A DNA stretch of 64,000 nucleotides from assembly GCF_014274465.1 (NCBI RefSeq), contig NZ_CP060394.1, positions 5,208,001 to 5,272,000 of the forward strand. Direction: 5' to 3'. The DNA comes from Alloacidobacterium dinghuense (GTDB lineage: Bacteria > Acidobacteriota > Terriglobia > Terriglobales > Acidobacteriaceae). The notes below the pieces were generated by a model. That model was not told the origin of the DNA. It ran no database searches and saw only the letters and a list, made by a program, of their open reading frames with translations. Shown here in pieces: positions 17,590 through 26,461 of this stretch; the first letter of the stretch is position 1; each line of letters begins with the position of its first letter. Both the position numbers and the translations under genes were made by a program.

Positions 17590-17928
17590 TCACGAGATCA
17601 ATCGGTGTTCACTGGACCGCTGTCTCATGCCTTTTACGTCTCGCTTACCAGGCCAAAGCCGTCGCGACAGGGCGGGTCTTCGACCCTTTTTCTGGACAAC
17701 AGACTTACGGACCGAATGCCTGGGAGCCAACCGAATGTCGCCACTCAGATCTTTGACCACGAACTTCTGAGAACAAGCACCACAAAGCCAATAATGCTCA
17801 AGTTGGTGACTCTGTTTCTCATCAGAACTTTTCACAGACGAATCTTGCACATTGAAGACAAAGATTCGACCTTCTCGCAAATAATGCAGTGGTTTGGCAC
17901 ATTTAAGATTCGCGCAGTTGCTCACCAT
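17590..17928 (-). CDS. Small conserved cysteine-motif protein, possible zinc-binding
   Basis: The product is 112 aa from the ATG at 17928 (a TTG at 17952 is possible). The first 70 residues look conserved: CANLKC (CxxxxC), PLHYLREGRIFVFNVQ, then EHYWLCGACSQKF with CxxC. Two cysteine pairs suggest a zinc-ribbon-like fold. The tail is low in features and basic. I recall similar short proteins in acidobacterial genomes but cannot give a function. It lies upstream of the DUF899 gene on the same strand. Confidence 0.6.
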   Translation of the reverse strand: MVSNCANLKCAKPLHYLREGRIFVFNVQDSSVKSSDEKQSHQLEHYWLCGACSQKFVVKDLSGDIRLAPRHSVRKSVVQKKGRRPALSRRLWPGKRDVKGMRQRSSEHRLIS

Positions 17929-18359
17929 TTGAGTTCTGCACTGCGCCTGCAATGGCTCTTCTGTTCAAGTGTTGACTGGCTCATTGGTGTTTTCAGCGTT
18001 CCGGAGAATTCTCCCCGTTTAGTTATGGATTGAATTACAAATTCTTGCTGTGAATTACGCATTTTCACGCTTCTGGTTTTCGTGTCTGGTCGCACAATTT
18101 CCCAGCACACCAAGTTCGATGTCGGCGAGACCGAGCGGTTATGCCGTCGTTGTTTTCATAACGAACGGTTTAAGCGAAATTCGACACAGAAAAGCGTCTT
18201 TAGATACAGGTCATTTCCATGAATGGATTTCTCTAATTCGCGAGAAGATTCGGGCTACAAAACGCACTGTTCAGCGGATCTCTCAGAATCGTTGCTGATG
18301 CGCTGGACATCTGAGTGTTATAAGAACGTGTTCACCGGTCGGTGTAAGTGGCGTTCAGC
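17929..18359. other. Intergenic stretch before the AraC gene
   Basis: About 430 bp with no supported gene, RNA or repeat. It is more AT-rich than the preceding GC-rich genes, which marks the right-hand edge of that segment. It should hold the divergent promoters for the small protein (minus) and the AraC regulator (plus). Confidence 0.4.
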
Positions 18360-19220
18360 ATGAATATAAGTCGTGCATTTACATCAAAGACGGCTCCGCT
18401 CAGCATTCTGCCAACAGCGAAGCGGGATTTCATGCCAGTCGATGTGGCCGTGGTGGAAGCACCCCGAGGAGAATGGGTACTTCCAGCAGTTAATGATGTC
18501 CGTCTTGGCCTGATCCTCTCCGATTACTCTGCCCACTGGCATAGCTCGAAAGGCCTGCTATCGATAAACGTGAGCGCTGGCAGTCTGTCGATATGCGAAT
18601 TCAACCAACCGCGACGCATGGAGATGCAAAACCCCGCAAACGTCGCCCTCGTGCTTTTGCAGAATGAAATCCTGGAGCAAGCTCTGCACGATAGCCGGAA
18701 GCAACGAGTTGAACTGCAGGAGCGTCATGGGCTACAGGATCACAACATGCGCCATCTCATGGAGATTCTTCTGTACGAAAAGCGTCAGGGTTTTCCCAGT
18801 GGCGGCTTTTTTCTGGACAGCATAGCGGCCGCTTTAGCGAGCCACCTTATTCATTATTATTCTGCTGCTGCACCACTTATATCGGAATCCGTTGGAGGGA
18901 TGGCGCCCTCTACTCTGCGTCGGTGCATCGCATTGATGGAGGCACGCCTCGAAGGAAACCTTCGACTGGATGAATTGGCGTGCGAGGCTGGATTGAGCAC
19001 ATCGCACTTCATTCGGAGTTTCCGCGAGAGTACCGGTAAGACGCCCTATCAATTCCTGCTTGATCGGCGAGTGCAAAGAGCACAAACCTTGATGCGCGAT
19101 CCTCGCACTTCGCTGACTAAGGTTGCCAAGTCGAGCGGCTTCGCCAATCAGCATCACATGGCCCGCATTTTCCGATGTGTCACGGGCATGACGCCAAGCA
19201 ACTACCGTCGGTCGTTGTAA
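18360..19220 (+). CDS. AraC-family transcriptional regulator
   Basis: The product is 286 aa. The first 180 residues form a divergent sensor region. The C-terminal 100 residues hold two helix-turn-helix units: LDELACEAGLSTSHFIRSFR and LTKVAKSSGFANQHHMARIF, joined by TGKTPYQFLLDRRVQRAQ. The terminal TGMTPSNYRR motif is typical. A GTG four codons earlier (18348) is an alternative start. It is related in layout to the AraC protein at 22103 but clearly diverged. No target can be assigned. Confidence 0.85.
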   Translation: MNISRAFTSKTAPLSILPTAKRDFMPVDVAVVEAPRGEWVLPAVNDVRLGLILSDYSAHWHSSKGLLSINVSAGSLSICEFNQPRRMEMQNPANVALVLLQNEILEQALHDSRKQRVELQERHGLQDHNMRHLMEILLYEKRQGFPSGGFFLDSIAAALASHLIHYYSAAAPLISESVGGMAPSTLRRCIALMEARLEGNLRLDELACEAGLSTSHFIRSFRESTGKTPYQFLLDRRVQRAQTLMRDPRTSLTKVAKSSGFANQHHMARIFRCVTGMTPSNYRRSL

Positions 19221-19669
19221 TAATCGGCTCGAAAAAAACGAGGCAAGCCATCTAGTCGAGGGTAAGAAAGGATCACGACTTGGTTGGTCTCTTTAGTCAG
19301 AGCGGGCAGTGTCACGCCCGACTTGGACAATCAGCGATCCGCGTAGCATTGCTGTCGGCAATAGACACAGCTCAAACATTCAATGTGATTTTCAAAGCTA
19401 TAAGTCGATGGCGCGATTATTTAGCAGATTTCTAGAGAAGAGTTTTTCAACAGCCACACAGGGCGAATGCACTTAATGCATGCATGCCTCTGAGGCCGGA
19501 TTCTCACAATTGGTACGTAACTGACCCGTCGAACCGAAGGGTTGAGTTCAGGGGCCTTTCGAAGAAGGGTGCCGCTCGATTCGAATGATACTATCAGATA
19601 TGTCTACGGTACTCTCCGCGACAATGCGTCTCATCCTATCTGCAGAAATGCCAGAGATTGGAGAAGATC
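19221..19669. other. Intergenic stretch after the AraC gene
   Basis: About 450 bp without a supported gene. A run TTATTTAGCAG and repeated TGCATGCATGCC near 19480 are seen, but nothing that identifies a feature. Confidence 0.35.
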
Positions 19670-20056
19670 ATGTCCCACGGAATGAAACCGAAGCATACCT
19701 TACTACTCTCGTTCATGCTAATGATGCCCTCGGTGTTGCCAGCCGCCTCGAGGAATCGGGCTGAAGTCACGTTAGAACAGACCGTGATTGTGAACGGAAC
19801 TCAAATACCCCCAGGGAGCTATCGCGTTCAGTGGGAAGGCACCGGTTCATCTGTCCGCGTCAGCATCATGAAGGGAAAGGAGACGATCGTCACCGCCTCA
19901 GCCACAGTAATTCAGGAGAAGTCACCATATCGTGACGCGGCAATTCGCTTTACCAATGGAAACATTGTCCAGGACATCGAATGGGGCAACCAAACAGTGC
20001 GATTCGATCAAGGAGATGCATCTTCGAGCAGTTCTGCCAGCAGCACAATCAAATGA
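19670..20056 (+). CDS. Small secreted protein of unknown function
   Basis: The product is 128 aa. The signal peptide HTLLLSFMLMMPSVLPAAS is followed by a compact beta-rich domain (VTLEQTVIVNGTQIPPGSYR, IRFTNGNIVQDIEWGNQTVR) and a Ser-rich tail. The NGTQIPPGSYRVQWEG pattern recurs in acidobacterial secreted proteins, but no function is known. The start is set by GGAG at 19659-19662. A clean terminator follows at 20070. Confidence 0.7.
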   Translation: MSHGMKPKHTLLLSFMLMMPSVLPAASRNRAEVTLEQTVIVNGTQIPPGSYRVQWEGTGSSVRVSIMKGKETIVTASATVIQEKSPYRDAAIRFTNGNIVQDIEWGNQTVRFDQGDASSSSSASSTIK

Positions 20057-20069
20057 AACCTTAAAGACA

Positions 20070-20095
20070 GGCGCGATCCTTTTCGCGCCTTTTTT
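20070..20095 (+). terminator. Rho-independent terminator
   Basis: Stem GGCGCGA / TCGCGCC with a six-base loop, followed by six T residues. It lies 14 bases after the stop of the secreted-protein gene. Confidence 0.9.
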
Positions 20096-20268
20096 CCAAA
20101 TCTGACTACGCCGATGTGGTTGAAAGGCGCGGCAATCTTAACGCGCTCACGCTGCATGCGCAGTCCATGGCTTCCAATCCAGTTGCCAAAATGATATCGG
20201 TCCCGTCACCGGGGCGACAGAAACGCCCGTGTCGGCTGAGACGCGCTCAGGCTACGTGGGAGATGGTT

Positions 20269-20820
20269 ATGAAAGCAATCCTTCTGTCGATTCTGCTTTG
20301 TTTCTTCGGGAGCCAATACGCGCTCGCGGTCGAGAGACAGATCGACCCGGAGCAAAGCACGCTCACCATCCATGTGGGCAAGAGCGGGCTGCTCTTGGCC
20401 GCCGCCCACGAGTACACGGTGACAGCTCCGATTGCGAACGGAACGATTGATGACGGAGTTTCAGCGGAGATCAGCTTTCGGGTGGAGGCGATCCGCCTGA
20501 CCGTCCTGCCGGAAGAACACCGGAGTAAGATTCAACACGCGATGCAGGAGCGAGTTCTGGAAAGCAGCCGTTTCCCGGAAATCTATTTTGCTTCCGACAA
20601 GGTGCAATCCACGGCAGAGGGAGAATGGGATGTTTTAGGCCAGCTAACCCTACATGGCGAAACCAGGACGGTACTGGTGCACGTGAATTCACTCGACGGC
20701 AAATACATTGGAAGTACGATGATCAAACAGACTGACTTCGGTATTCAGCCAGTCAGCGTTGGTGGAGGCACAAGGATAAAGAACGAGCTCAAAATCGACT
20801 TCTCTATCAAGATGAGGTAA
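20269..20820 (+). CDS. YceI-family periplasmic lipid-binding protein
   Basis: The product is 183 aa with a signal peptide (MKAILLSILLCFFGSQYALA). The mature domain is a lipocalin-like barrel binding isoprenoid lipids: RQIDPEQSTLTIHVGKSG opens it and the VLGQLTLHGETRTVLVHV strand pair is the YceI hallmark. The ending TRIKNELKIDFSIKMR is also typical. GGGAG at 20258-20262 places the start at 20269 over an ATG six bases earlier. Confidence 0.83.
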   Translation: MKAILLSILLCFFGSQYALAVERQIDPEQSTLTIHVGKSGLLLAAAHEYTVTAPIANGTIDDGVSAEISFRVEAIRLTVLPEEHRSKIQHAMQERVLESSRFPEIYFASDKVQSTAEGEWDVLGQLTLHGETRTVLVHVNSLDGKYIGSTMIKQTDFGIQPVSVGGGTRIKNELKIDFSIKMR

Positions 20821-21385
20821 GGAATCCGCTTGACCTCTGAGAAATCGTCTGCCCATCCTTCGCCGGGCGCAGAATCCAGAGGAGGAGCTGACACATAGCC
20901 AGGACAATGGGTCTACCACCGATCCGGACTCAGAGTCGGATGACCAACGGATCTGTTTGCCTGGACAACGGCTCGGTTCACCGTTATCGCAACATCCGGC
21001 TGTTTTCTCGTGCTGACGAGAGATGGATCCCGTCGGAGACGCCAATTAGAATCCAGAACTTACACCGAACGCGGTCATCCAGCGTGGCAGTCGAGCACAG
21101 CGCCACCTTTGCCGCTTCAGCTTGACCAGAGCATTTAAGATCCAATGCAGTCCTCCAAAAACATTCCGGGAAGTGTGTCAAAAAATCCCGATCTCATCCC
21201 AGCTTAAACAGTAGATGCGCGTCATCATCCCGGCAATCGAGTTTGTCGCCGACTGAACATTTTGCTCTGTATGCGAGACAAATTGACGGATCATTTACGG
21301 CCAATAAAGCGGTTGATGGAAGACACGGGAGCCAGAGAGCGTTTCGACCGGCGCGACCAATACACGACCATCGTACGGTCGAAAC
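20821..21385. other. Gene-poor stretch before attachment relic B
   Basis: No intact gene. It carries a 31-base exact copy (20928-20958) of part of the secreted-protein gene at 23818. From about 21354 it carries sequence shared with the region before relic C (from 55986). Confidence 0.55.
20928..20958 (+). repeat. 31-bp exact copy of part of the 23818 gene
   Basis: Identical to 24310-24340, where it encodes part of TQSRMTNGSV. Here it translates in one frame as TQSRMTNGSV as well, but the flanks do not continue the homology clearly and there is no intact reading frame. It is probably the last trace of a second gene copy. Confidence 0.7.
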
Positions 21386-21415
21386 CATCCCAAATGGTCC
21401 TAAACCATCCTAAAT
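21386..21415 (+). repeat. Three 10-bp direct repeats, candidate integrase arm-type sites (copy B)
   Basis: Decamers catcccaaat, ggtcctaaac, catcctaaat. They match the triplet at 10841-10870 in period, orientation and distance to the tRNA fragment. Confidence 0.5.
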
Positions 21416-21449
21416 GGAAGAGGCCACAACACTCTTCATCTCAATGATA

Positions 21450-21535
21450 TCCGCTGATTCCAGACCACTTAGTTGGCTTGCTAGGCAGCTCTGAAAAGGC
21501 CGGCGTCGGCGGTTCGATCCCGTCTCTGGGCACCA
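21450..21535 (+). other. Attachment-site relic B: 3' half of tRNA-Phe(GAA)
   Basis: Same structure as relic A: GAA anticodon at 21493-21495 and exactly 43 nt to the terminal A at 21535. It has drifted: one base change in the acceptor (TCTGGGC), and the anticodon stem has a mismatch (agctctGAAaaggc). About 200 bp around it, from 21354 to 21560, is homologous to the region around relic C. Confidence 0.72.
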
Positions 21536-21568
21536 TTTAGAATCAATAACTTACAGGCGTTAAATCAT

Positions 21569-21592
21569 AAGCCTCCCATTCGGGAGGCTTTT
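21569..21592 (+). terminator. Rho-independent terminator after relic B
   Basis: Stem AAGCCTCCC / GGGAGGCTT with loop ATTC, ending in a short T run. Its place just after the tRNA fragment suggests it is the original tRNA terminator carried along. Confidence 0.8.
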
Positions 21593-22102
21593 GCGTGTTT
21601 TGGCTAAGTTACCTATTTTTAATAGCATGACACTTTTTGGGGTGTGGTCGCGTATTGGTCGTGCGCTGCCTTGCTTAATTTAAGGCGATCTTCCAACTCT
21701 TTTGGAATGTGCAAAATGTGAATGCTGCAGAATGGGCGACGCCAGCCTCTTTCGAGGTCGCTCTACTTGTTGGGCAGGTGAGGTTCTGATAGGAACTCCG
21801 CTCAAGAAGATCACAACACGCGGCATGCATTTCCGCGCGAGTCAAGCGTTCAGGTCATCGGTTGTCCCATCAGTACCCTGGATCGGGATCTCCGGAGAGG
21901 ACCCAGGGTGGTGTGCTGTTGCACCTTCAACTACATTGCTGGGTATCCGGCAAATGGCGTGCCCAGAACTTGTTTGAGAGCCTTGCCCTCACGCGAGATA
22001 CATGTATCGCCTTGCCGCGGAGATTCATCAAATCAGATGACTTTGAACAGCGCCTGTTGAGCTCTCGGCCATATCAACAATGTGAAGGCATGATGCAAAA
22101 GA
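21593..22102. other. Intergenic stretch after relic B
   Basis: About 510 bp with no supported gene or repeat. If an integrase once stood beside relic B it has been completely lost; no recombinase motif is readable on either strand. Confidence 0.4.
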
Positions 22103-22942
22103 ATGAGAGTTGAACTCTTTCAACCCGAGTCTGATATAGAGCCACGTCATTGGGTGCGGCATGATCAGGCTTTCGCAATGATGTTGGGGCCCGGCTCAAT
22201 TGAATGGGGCTCAAAGCGTTCCGCGCTGGAAAAGTTCGACTATGCGAAGGGCGACTTAGCACTGTGCCATCGTCATGAGGGAGAGTGGGTTGGACTCATG
22301 AACGTACCGCATTTGCAGCTCGGTATTTCCGACGCGGCCCTGATGGCCAGCTCGGACGGAACTTACGGCGAGGTAGAACTGCACCCTTCACGTAAGTTTG
22401 CTGACTCCCGCTTGAGTGCGCTGGTTGCCGCCGCGCGTGCGGAGATGGTTGCTGGCTTTCCGAGCGGGCGGCTATTTCTGGATTCTGTTGAACAGGCGAT
22501 GGCCGTAGCCCTGGTCACGGGTCATGCAGTAAGGCACCGTCCTGTGCAGATGTACCGAGGCGGACTAGGCTCAGCGCGCTTGCGAAGGATTAAAGAGTTG
22601 GTCGATGCGAAGATCGGGGACGACTTGAGTCTCGACGAGATGGCGCAATCGATAGGATTGAGCACAGCCCATTTCGCGCGGATGTTTCGCAAGTCAACCG
22701 GCGAGACCCCGCATCAATTTGTTCTGCGCCAAAGGGTCGAGCGCGCTAAAGCGATGTTGCGTGCACCCGATGCGCGAGTATTGGACGTGGCCGTGGCCTG
22801 TGGCTTCAGAACTCAGCAGCACTTTGCGCAAGTTTTTCGTGAAGTCTGTGGAGTTAATCCAACTCAGTATCGCCAGGATTTGCTGAATTCCGAAGTGAGT
22901 TGCGTTTCGGAAACCCATTCCGAAGATATGCTACGCCTCTGA
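22103..22942 (+). CDS. AraC-family transcriptional regulator
   Basis: The product is 279 aa. An N-terminal sensor region (about 1-170) contains CHRHEGEWVGLMNVPHLQL. Two helix-turn-helix units follow: LDEMAQSIGLSTAHFARMFR and VLDVAVACGFRTQQHFAQVF, with TGETPHQFVLRQRVERAK between. The GVNPTQYRQD motif closes the domain. It precedes the monooxygenase-like gene and redox operon on the same strand and may regulate them. Confidence 0.86.
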   Translation: MRVELFQPESDIEPRHWVRHDQAFAMMLGPGSIEWGSKRSALEKFDYAKGDLALCHRHEGEWVGLMNVPHLQLGISDAALMASSDGTYGEVELHPSRKFADSRLSALVAAARAEMVAGFPSGRLFLDSVEQAMAVALVTGHAVRHRPVQMYRGGLGSARLRRIKELVDAKIGDDLSLDEMAQSIGLSTAHFARMFRKSTGETPHQFVLRQRVERAKAMLRAPDARVLDVAVACGFRTQQHFAQVFREVCGVNPTQYRQDLLNSEVSCVSETHSEDMLRL

Positions 22943-23170
22943 TTTGTGGTTCGCAGCCACACGTCACCCTCACGGGCTGCCTTTCACCTCGTGGCTAACG
23001 TCGCGGCTCACCGGAATTTGTAAATCATCGCTCCTTGCATCTGCCTCGGCACTGCGTCCTCCGCCAACAATTCTGACTGCGCGCGCCGCAGCTCGTTCGA
23101 AGTCTCGGCGTCGTTCACTCAGGGCACCCTGGAAACCTAATTGAAAGTCGTTGGAGTTCTGTCTCTAGCA

Positions 23171-23275
23171 GCATGAAGTAGCAGGATTCCGACCATCCGA
23201 GCAGAAACCCGCACAACTCCGTATGCGATGTGCAGTTTACTCAGAGTTGTGAGCAGAGGCCGGTTCCAATCGGTC
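23171..23275 (+). repeat. Duplicated leader element, copy 1, with an ACAACTC/GAGTTGT inverted repeat
   Basis: The stretch is homologous to 26462-26676, with a 39-base identical core at 23213-23251. The core starts with ACAACTC and ends with GAGTTGT, a 7-bp inverted repeat 24 bases apart. It lies just upstream of the monooxygenase-like gene; copy 2 lies upstream of an SDR gene. A shared promoter/operator is the simplest reading. Confidence 0.6.
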
Positions 23276-23305
23276 GGGAATAACTCAACGCAGAAGGGTA
23301 ACTCA

Positions 23306-23611
23306 ATGGAAGCAATTGGATTGTTAGTCACGCTCGAAGCACGTCCAGGTAAGGAGGCCGATGCCGAAGCATTTCTGAAGTCGGCTCAGCCTCTCGCGCG
23401 CAATGAAAATGGGACGTTGAAATGGTATGCGATCAAGATCGGGCCGGGGAAGTTCGGCATCTTCGACACCTTTGCAAATGAAGCGGGCCGCAATGCCCAC
23501 CTGACTGGCGAGATTGCGAAGACGTTGGGGGCTCGGGCCAACGAATTGTTCGCGACTCCCCCGCAGGTCGAAAAAGTTGAGATCCTTGCAAGCACACCTT
23601 CGAAGAATTAG
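23306..23611 (+). CDS. Antibiotic biosynthesis monooxygenase (ABM)-like protein
   Basis: The product is 101 aa with one ferredoxin-like ABM domain: GLLVTLEARPGKEADAEAFL, then TLKWYAIKIGPGKFGIFDTF, and NAHLTGEIAKTLGARA. Relatives are cofactor-free monooxygenases or heme-degrading proteins. Without further residues the substrate is unknown. The start at 23306 follows AGAAGGG. It is preceded by the duplicated leader element. Confidence 0.78.
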   Translation: MEAIGLLVTLEARPGKEADAEAFLKSAQPLARNENGTLKWYAIKIGPGKFGIFDTFANEAGRNAHLTGEIAKTLGARANELFATPPQVEKVEILASTPSKN

Positions 23612-23817
23612 GCGGGAACAATTCGAATCGCAAGTCCGATTGATGGCGGTATTCGTGCCCGTTACGTAGAGGACCTGTTCGAATCGTTCTTGGCCTCCGC
23701 GTTTCGTTGAACCCACCCACGAATTCGCGCGGAGAAAGCCGCGAGACTGAACAAGGTCAAATGACCGGCCCAAGATCAACTGATGCTTGATTGCGGGAAC
23801 AACAAGGGAGATATGAA

Positions 23818-24609
23818 ATGTCATACGTCACGGTTGGCAATAAAGAGCTAAGCAGCGCCACACTCCCCTCCAATGCGAACGGACACTCTGGGTCAATGAG
23901 TGCCAAAACCACGAGTCAACGTCTGCTCAACGCAAGCCGTCACCGCATGTTTCCTCTTGCGATGGTCGCTCTAGTGGCAGTCGCTTTTGGATTCAACCCG
24001 GGAGCTCGGGCTCAGGATGTTGCACCACCCATCTCGGGTGCCCTGGGGCAGGTTCAGTCTGTCGGGGATCATTCGATCACAATCCAGGATAAATCTGGGC
24101 TTTTTCATATCGACATCACGCAGCCACTCACAACATATAAGGTAGTTCCCTCGGACCTGAACCACATCACGGACAATGCGTATATTGGTGTCGCATCAAC
24201 GGAGCTGCCGGACGGAACGGAGGTGGCAAAGCAGATCTTCATATTTCCGTCGGAACTGCGAGGCGCCGTGGAAGGCAGCGTTGCAATGGATGCGCAGCCC
24301 GGCGCTACGACTCAGAGTCGGATGACCAACGGATCTGTTTCCCTGCGGCGCGCGCCCGAGTCACACTCTCGAATGACGAACGGCGTCGTGCAGAAAGGAA
24401 CCGGAACAACACTGGTCGTTAACTATCAGGATGGAGCACAGACCATTTCTGTGCCGCCGAATGTTGCGGTCGTAAGTGTTGTTCCCGGCGAGGTTCAGCT
24501 GGCGGCAGGGGAGACGGCCTACGCCAAGACCGATAAACAAACGGATGGCACGCTCAGCACGCATATGATCCTCGTGATCGGCGGACCCCCCTCGGGAAAT
24601 ACCAAGTAA
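23818..24609 (+). CDS. Secreted DUF5666-like protein with an RMTNG motif pair
   Basis: The product is 263 aa. An unusually long N region (about 40 residues) precedes a hydrophobic signal (FPLAMVALVAVAFGF, then PGARAQ). The mature part resembles DUF5666-type beta-barrels: GALGQVQSVGDHSITIQDKS and PDGTEVAKQIFIFP. A spacer carries two copies of RMTNG (QSRMTNGSVS and HSRMTNGVVQ). It is the first gene of an operon with a cytochrome b and a molybdopterin protein, so it may be a periplasmic accessory subunit. Partial copies of this gene lie at 20928 and 26568. Start 23818 has GGGAGA upstream; a later Met may be the real one. Confidence 0.65.
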   Translation: MSYVTVGNKELSSATLPSNANGHSGSMSAKTTSQRLLNASRHRMFPLAMVALVAVAFGFNPGARAQDVAPPISGALGQVQSVGDHSITIQDKSGLFHIDITQPLTTYKVVPSDLNHITDNAYIGVASTELPDGTEVAKQIFIFPSELRGAVEGSVAMDAQPGATTQSRMTNGSVSLRRAPESHSRMTNGVVQKGTGTTLVVNYQDGAQTISVPPNVAVVSVVPGEVQLAAGETAYAKTDKQTDGTLSTHMILVIGGPPSGNTK

Positions 24610-24627
24610 TAGCCAGAGGGATATGCC

Positions 24628-25464
24628 GTGTCATCTGGCAGACAAATCCACAGTGAACGAATGGCTACAGGCGCGCTGTCTCCCAAGGCCCGCGCGCTCG
24701 TAGTCCGTCGGCACCACATCTTAGTACGGATCAGTCATTGGCTTACCATTCCGCTCCTCGTCGGCCTGATTCTGAGCGGCATATCGATCTACTGGGCTTC
24801 GCCCGTTTATCGACATAATCCGGATCCGCAGTCGGGTAATTTCGACTACTTCGCTGACGCGGGAATCTGGATTTGTGCTCACGTTCCATGGCTGCACCAC
24901 TACGCAGACCCGGCGGACTGGGTCTACAACCACAGCAGCCTTGGACCCTTCATGCTCGCCTACGCTCTACGTTTTCACTGGCTCTGCGCGTACTCATTGA
25001 TGCTGAACGGGCTGGTGTACCTTGCAGGCCTCATTCTGGGAGGGGGATGGCGATCACTCCTGCCCCGGCTGAGCGATGCTGGCGGCGTTTTGCAGATGGC
25101 CAGATATTATCTCGGCTTACCCTACGCCATATTGGCTCAGCGCGGCCAAACGCATCCCAGATTTCGCACAAAATACAACCCCCTTCAGCGGCTCTCCTAT
25201 TTTGCCGTTGCGGCTGGCGGCTTCCTCGCTGTCGCCACTGGGTGGGCAATTCACAAACCGGCGCAACTCTCCTGGCTTGCAGCCATCTTCGGCGGATTCG
25301 ATAAGGCCCGCGTTTGGCACTTTTGGCTGATGTGGTTCTTTGTAGTGTTTGCGATTCCGCATGTTGTGTTGGTTATCGCCGCTGGTTGGGACACGTTGGG
25401 GAGCATGATCACCGGCTGGTCCAAGAAATTCGCGTGCTCGGAGGTTTCCGATCATGCGTTCTAA
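24628..25464 (+). CDS. Cytochrome b561/Ni-Fe-hydrogenase b-type membrane subunit
   Basis: The product is 278 aa. Several membrane helices carry candidate heme-ligand histidines: RISHWLTIPLLVGLILSG, LRFHWLCAYSLMLNGLVYL, and HFWLMWFFVVFAIPHVVL. This is the usual b-type cytochrome that links quinols to a periplasmic molybdoenzyme. The start is a GTG at 24628; ATG at 24661 is an alternative. It overlaps the next gene by 11 bases, so the two are co-translated. Confidence 0.83.
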   Translation: MSSGRQIHSERMATGALSPKARALVVRRHHILVRISHWLTIPLLVGLILSGISIYWASPVYRHNPDPQSGNFDYFADAGIWICAHVPWLHHYADPADWVYNHSSLGPFMLAYALRFHWLCAYSLMLNGLVYLAGLILGGGWRSLLPRLSDAGGVLQMARYYLGLPYAILAQRGQTHPRFRTKYNPLQRLSYFAVAAGGFLAVATGWAIHKPAQLSWLAAIFGGFDKARVWHFWLMWFFVVFAIPHVVLVIAAGWDTLGSMITGWSKKFACSEVSDHAF

Positions 25465-26344
25465 ACAGAATGATGTGGAACCAAAGTCCGCCAGGGGATC
25501 TGTTCTCCTGAAGAAGTTTCAGGGCGCATTCAGCGAACGACCGGCCGAACCGATTGAAGTCGAACCCTCGATGCTGCACCGCTGGACTCGGCGTAATTTG
25601 CTGATCTTCGGTGCGGGAGCGCTCGCCACATTTGCAGTTGGCGGATCGCAGCTTCCCCGGGAGGTTTTCGAACGGCTGGGTCTCGATCCAGTTAAGACTG
25701 GACCGGAAGACAAATGGCTTCTGAACAAAGCACTGCGATTCGACGATGATGTGTCAACAGCGCTCTATTCGCAGCATCATTTGGCGCCCACCTATACTAA
25801 ATCGCAGATTACTCCGCTTAAGAACAACTACAACGGCGCGACGCCAGATCCGGCTTATATTTCGGGGTGGCGTCTGACTCTCGATGGGCTGTCCTCCGGG
25901 CTGAGCGTTTCTCTCGACATCGGCACCCTTCTCGCACACCACCAGATCCATGACCAGATTACTCGCCTCGTGTGTGTGGAGGGTTGGAGCGCAATCGCAT
26001 GGTGGTCCGGTTTGAGATTTGACGATCTCTTGCATGCTTATCCGCCGGTGTCCCAAGCAAAATGGGCCCACATCGAATCGGCGATCAATCTCGACGCAAA
26101 CGGGAATTCGGATCCATATTTCGTTTCGATTGACCTGCTGACAGCCGAGCATCCGCAGTCTCTACTGGCGACTCACCTGAACGGAAAGCCTCTCACAGTG
26201 GAGCACGGGGCTCCGCTGCGACTGCTTGTACCTGTGAAACTAGGTTTGAAGAACATCAAGGCAATTACCCGGATTACCTATACTCAAGACGAACCGCCGG
26301 ACTATTGGGCAAAGCGCGGGTATTCACGCTATGACGGAATTTGA
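25454..26344 (+). CDS. Molybdopterin-dependent oxidoreductase (SUOX fold), exported
   Basis: The product is 296 aa. An N-terminal cytoplasmic stretch leads into TRRNLLIFGAGALATFAVGG, a Tat-type signal or anchor with the twin arginine. The molybdopterin domain has RLVCVEGWSAIAWWSGLRF, with Cys as the molybdenum ligand as in sulfite oxidase and MsrP. YFVSIDLLTAEHPQSLLA and a later APLRLLVPVKLGLKNIK are typical of this fold. Together with the cytochrome it forms a membrane-linked periplasmic oxidoreductase; the substrate is unknown. GGAGG at 25440-25444 supports the start. Confidence 0.87.
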   Translation: MRSKQNDVEPKSARGSVLLKKFQGAFSERPAEPIEVEPSMLHRWTRRNLLIFGAGALATFAVGGSQLPREVFERLGLDPVKTGPEDKWLLNKALRFDDDVSTALYSQHHLAPTYTKSQITPLKNNYNGATPDPAYISGWRLTLDGLSSGLSVSLDIGTLLAHHQIHDQITRLVCVEGWSAIAWWSGLRFDDLLHAYPPVSQAKWAHIESAINLDANGNSDPYFVSIDLLTAEHPQSLLATHLNGKPLTVEHGAPLRLLVPVKLGLKNIKAITRITYTQDEPPDYWAKRGYSRYDGI

Positions 26345-26461
26345 ACTAGACGCCCCGAGAGTGCCTACGCAACTCATTCGAACCCTCGCAGTGATCTCGC
26401 TCAAGACAGCCTGAGACAGTCTACCGACTGGTTGCAATTAGCTGGAGATCCGCCACAGGGT

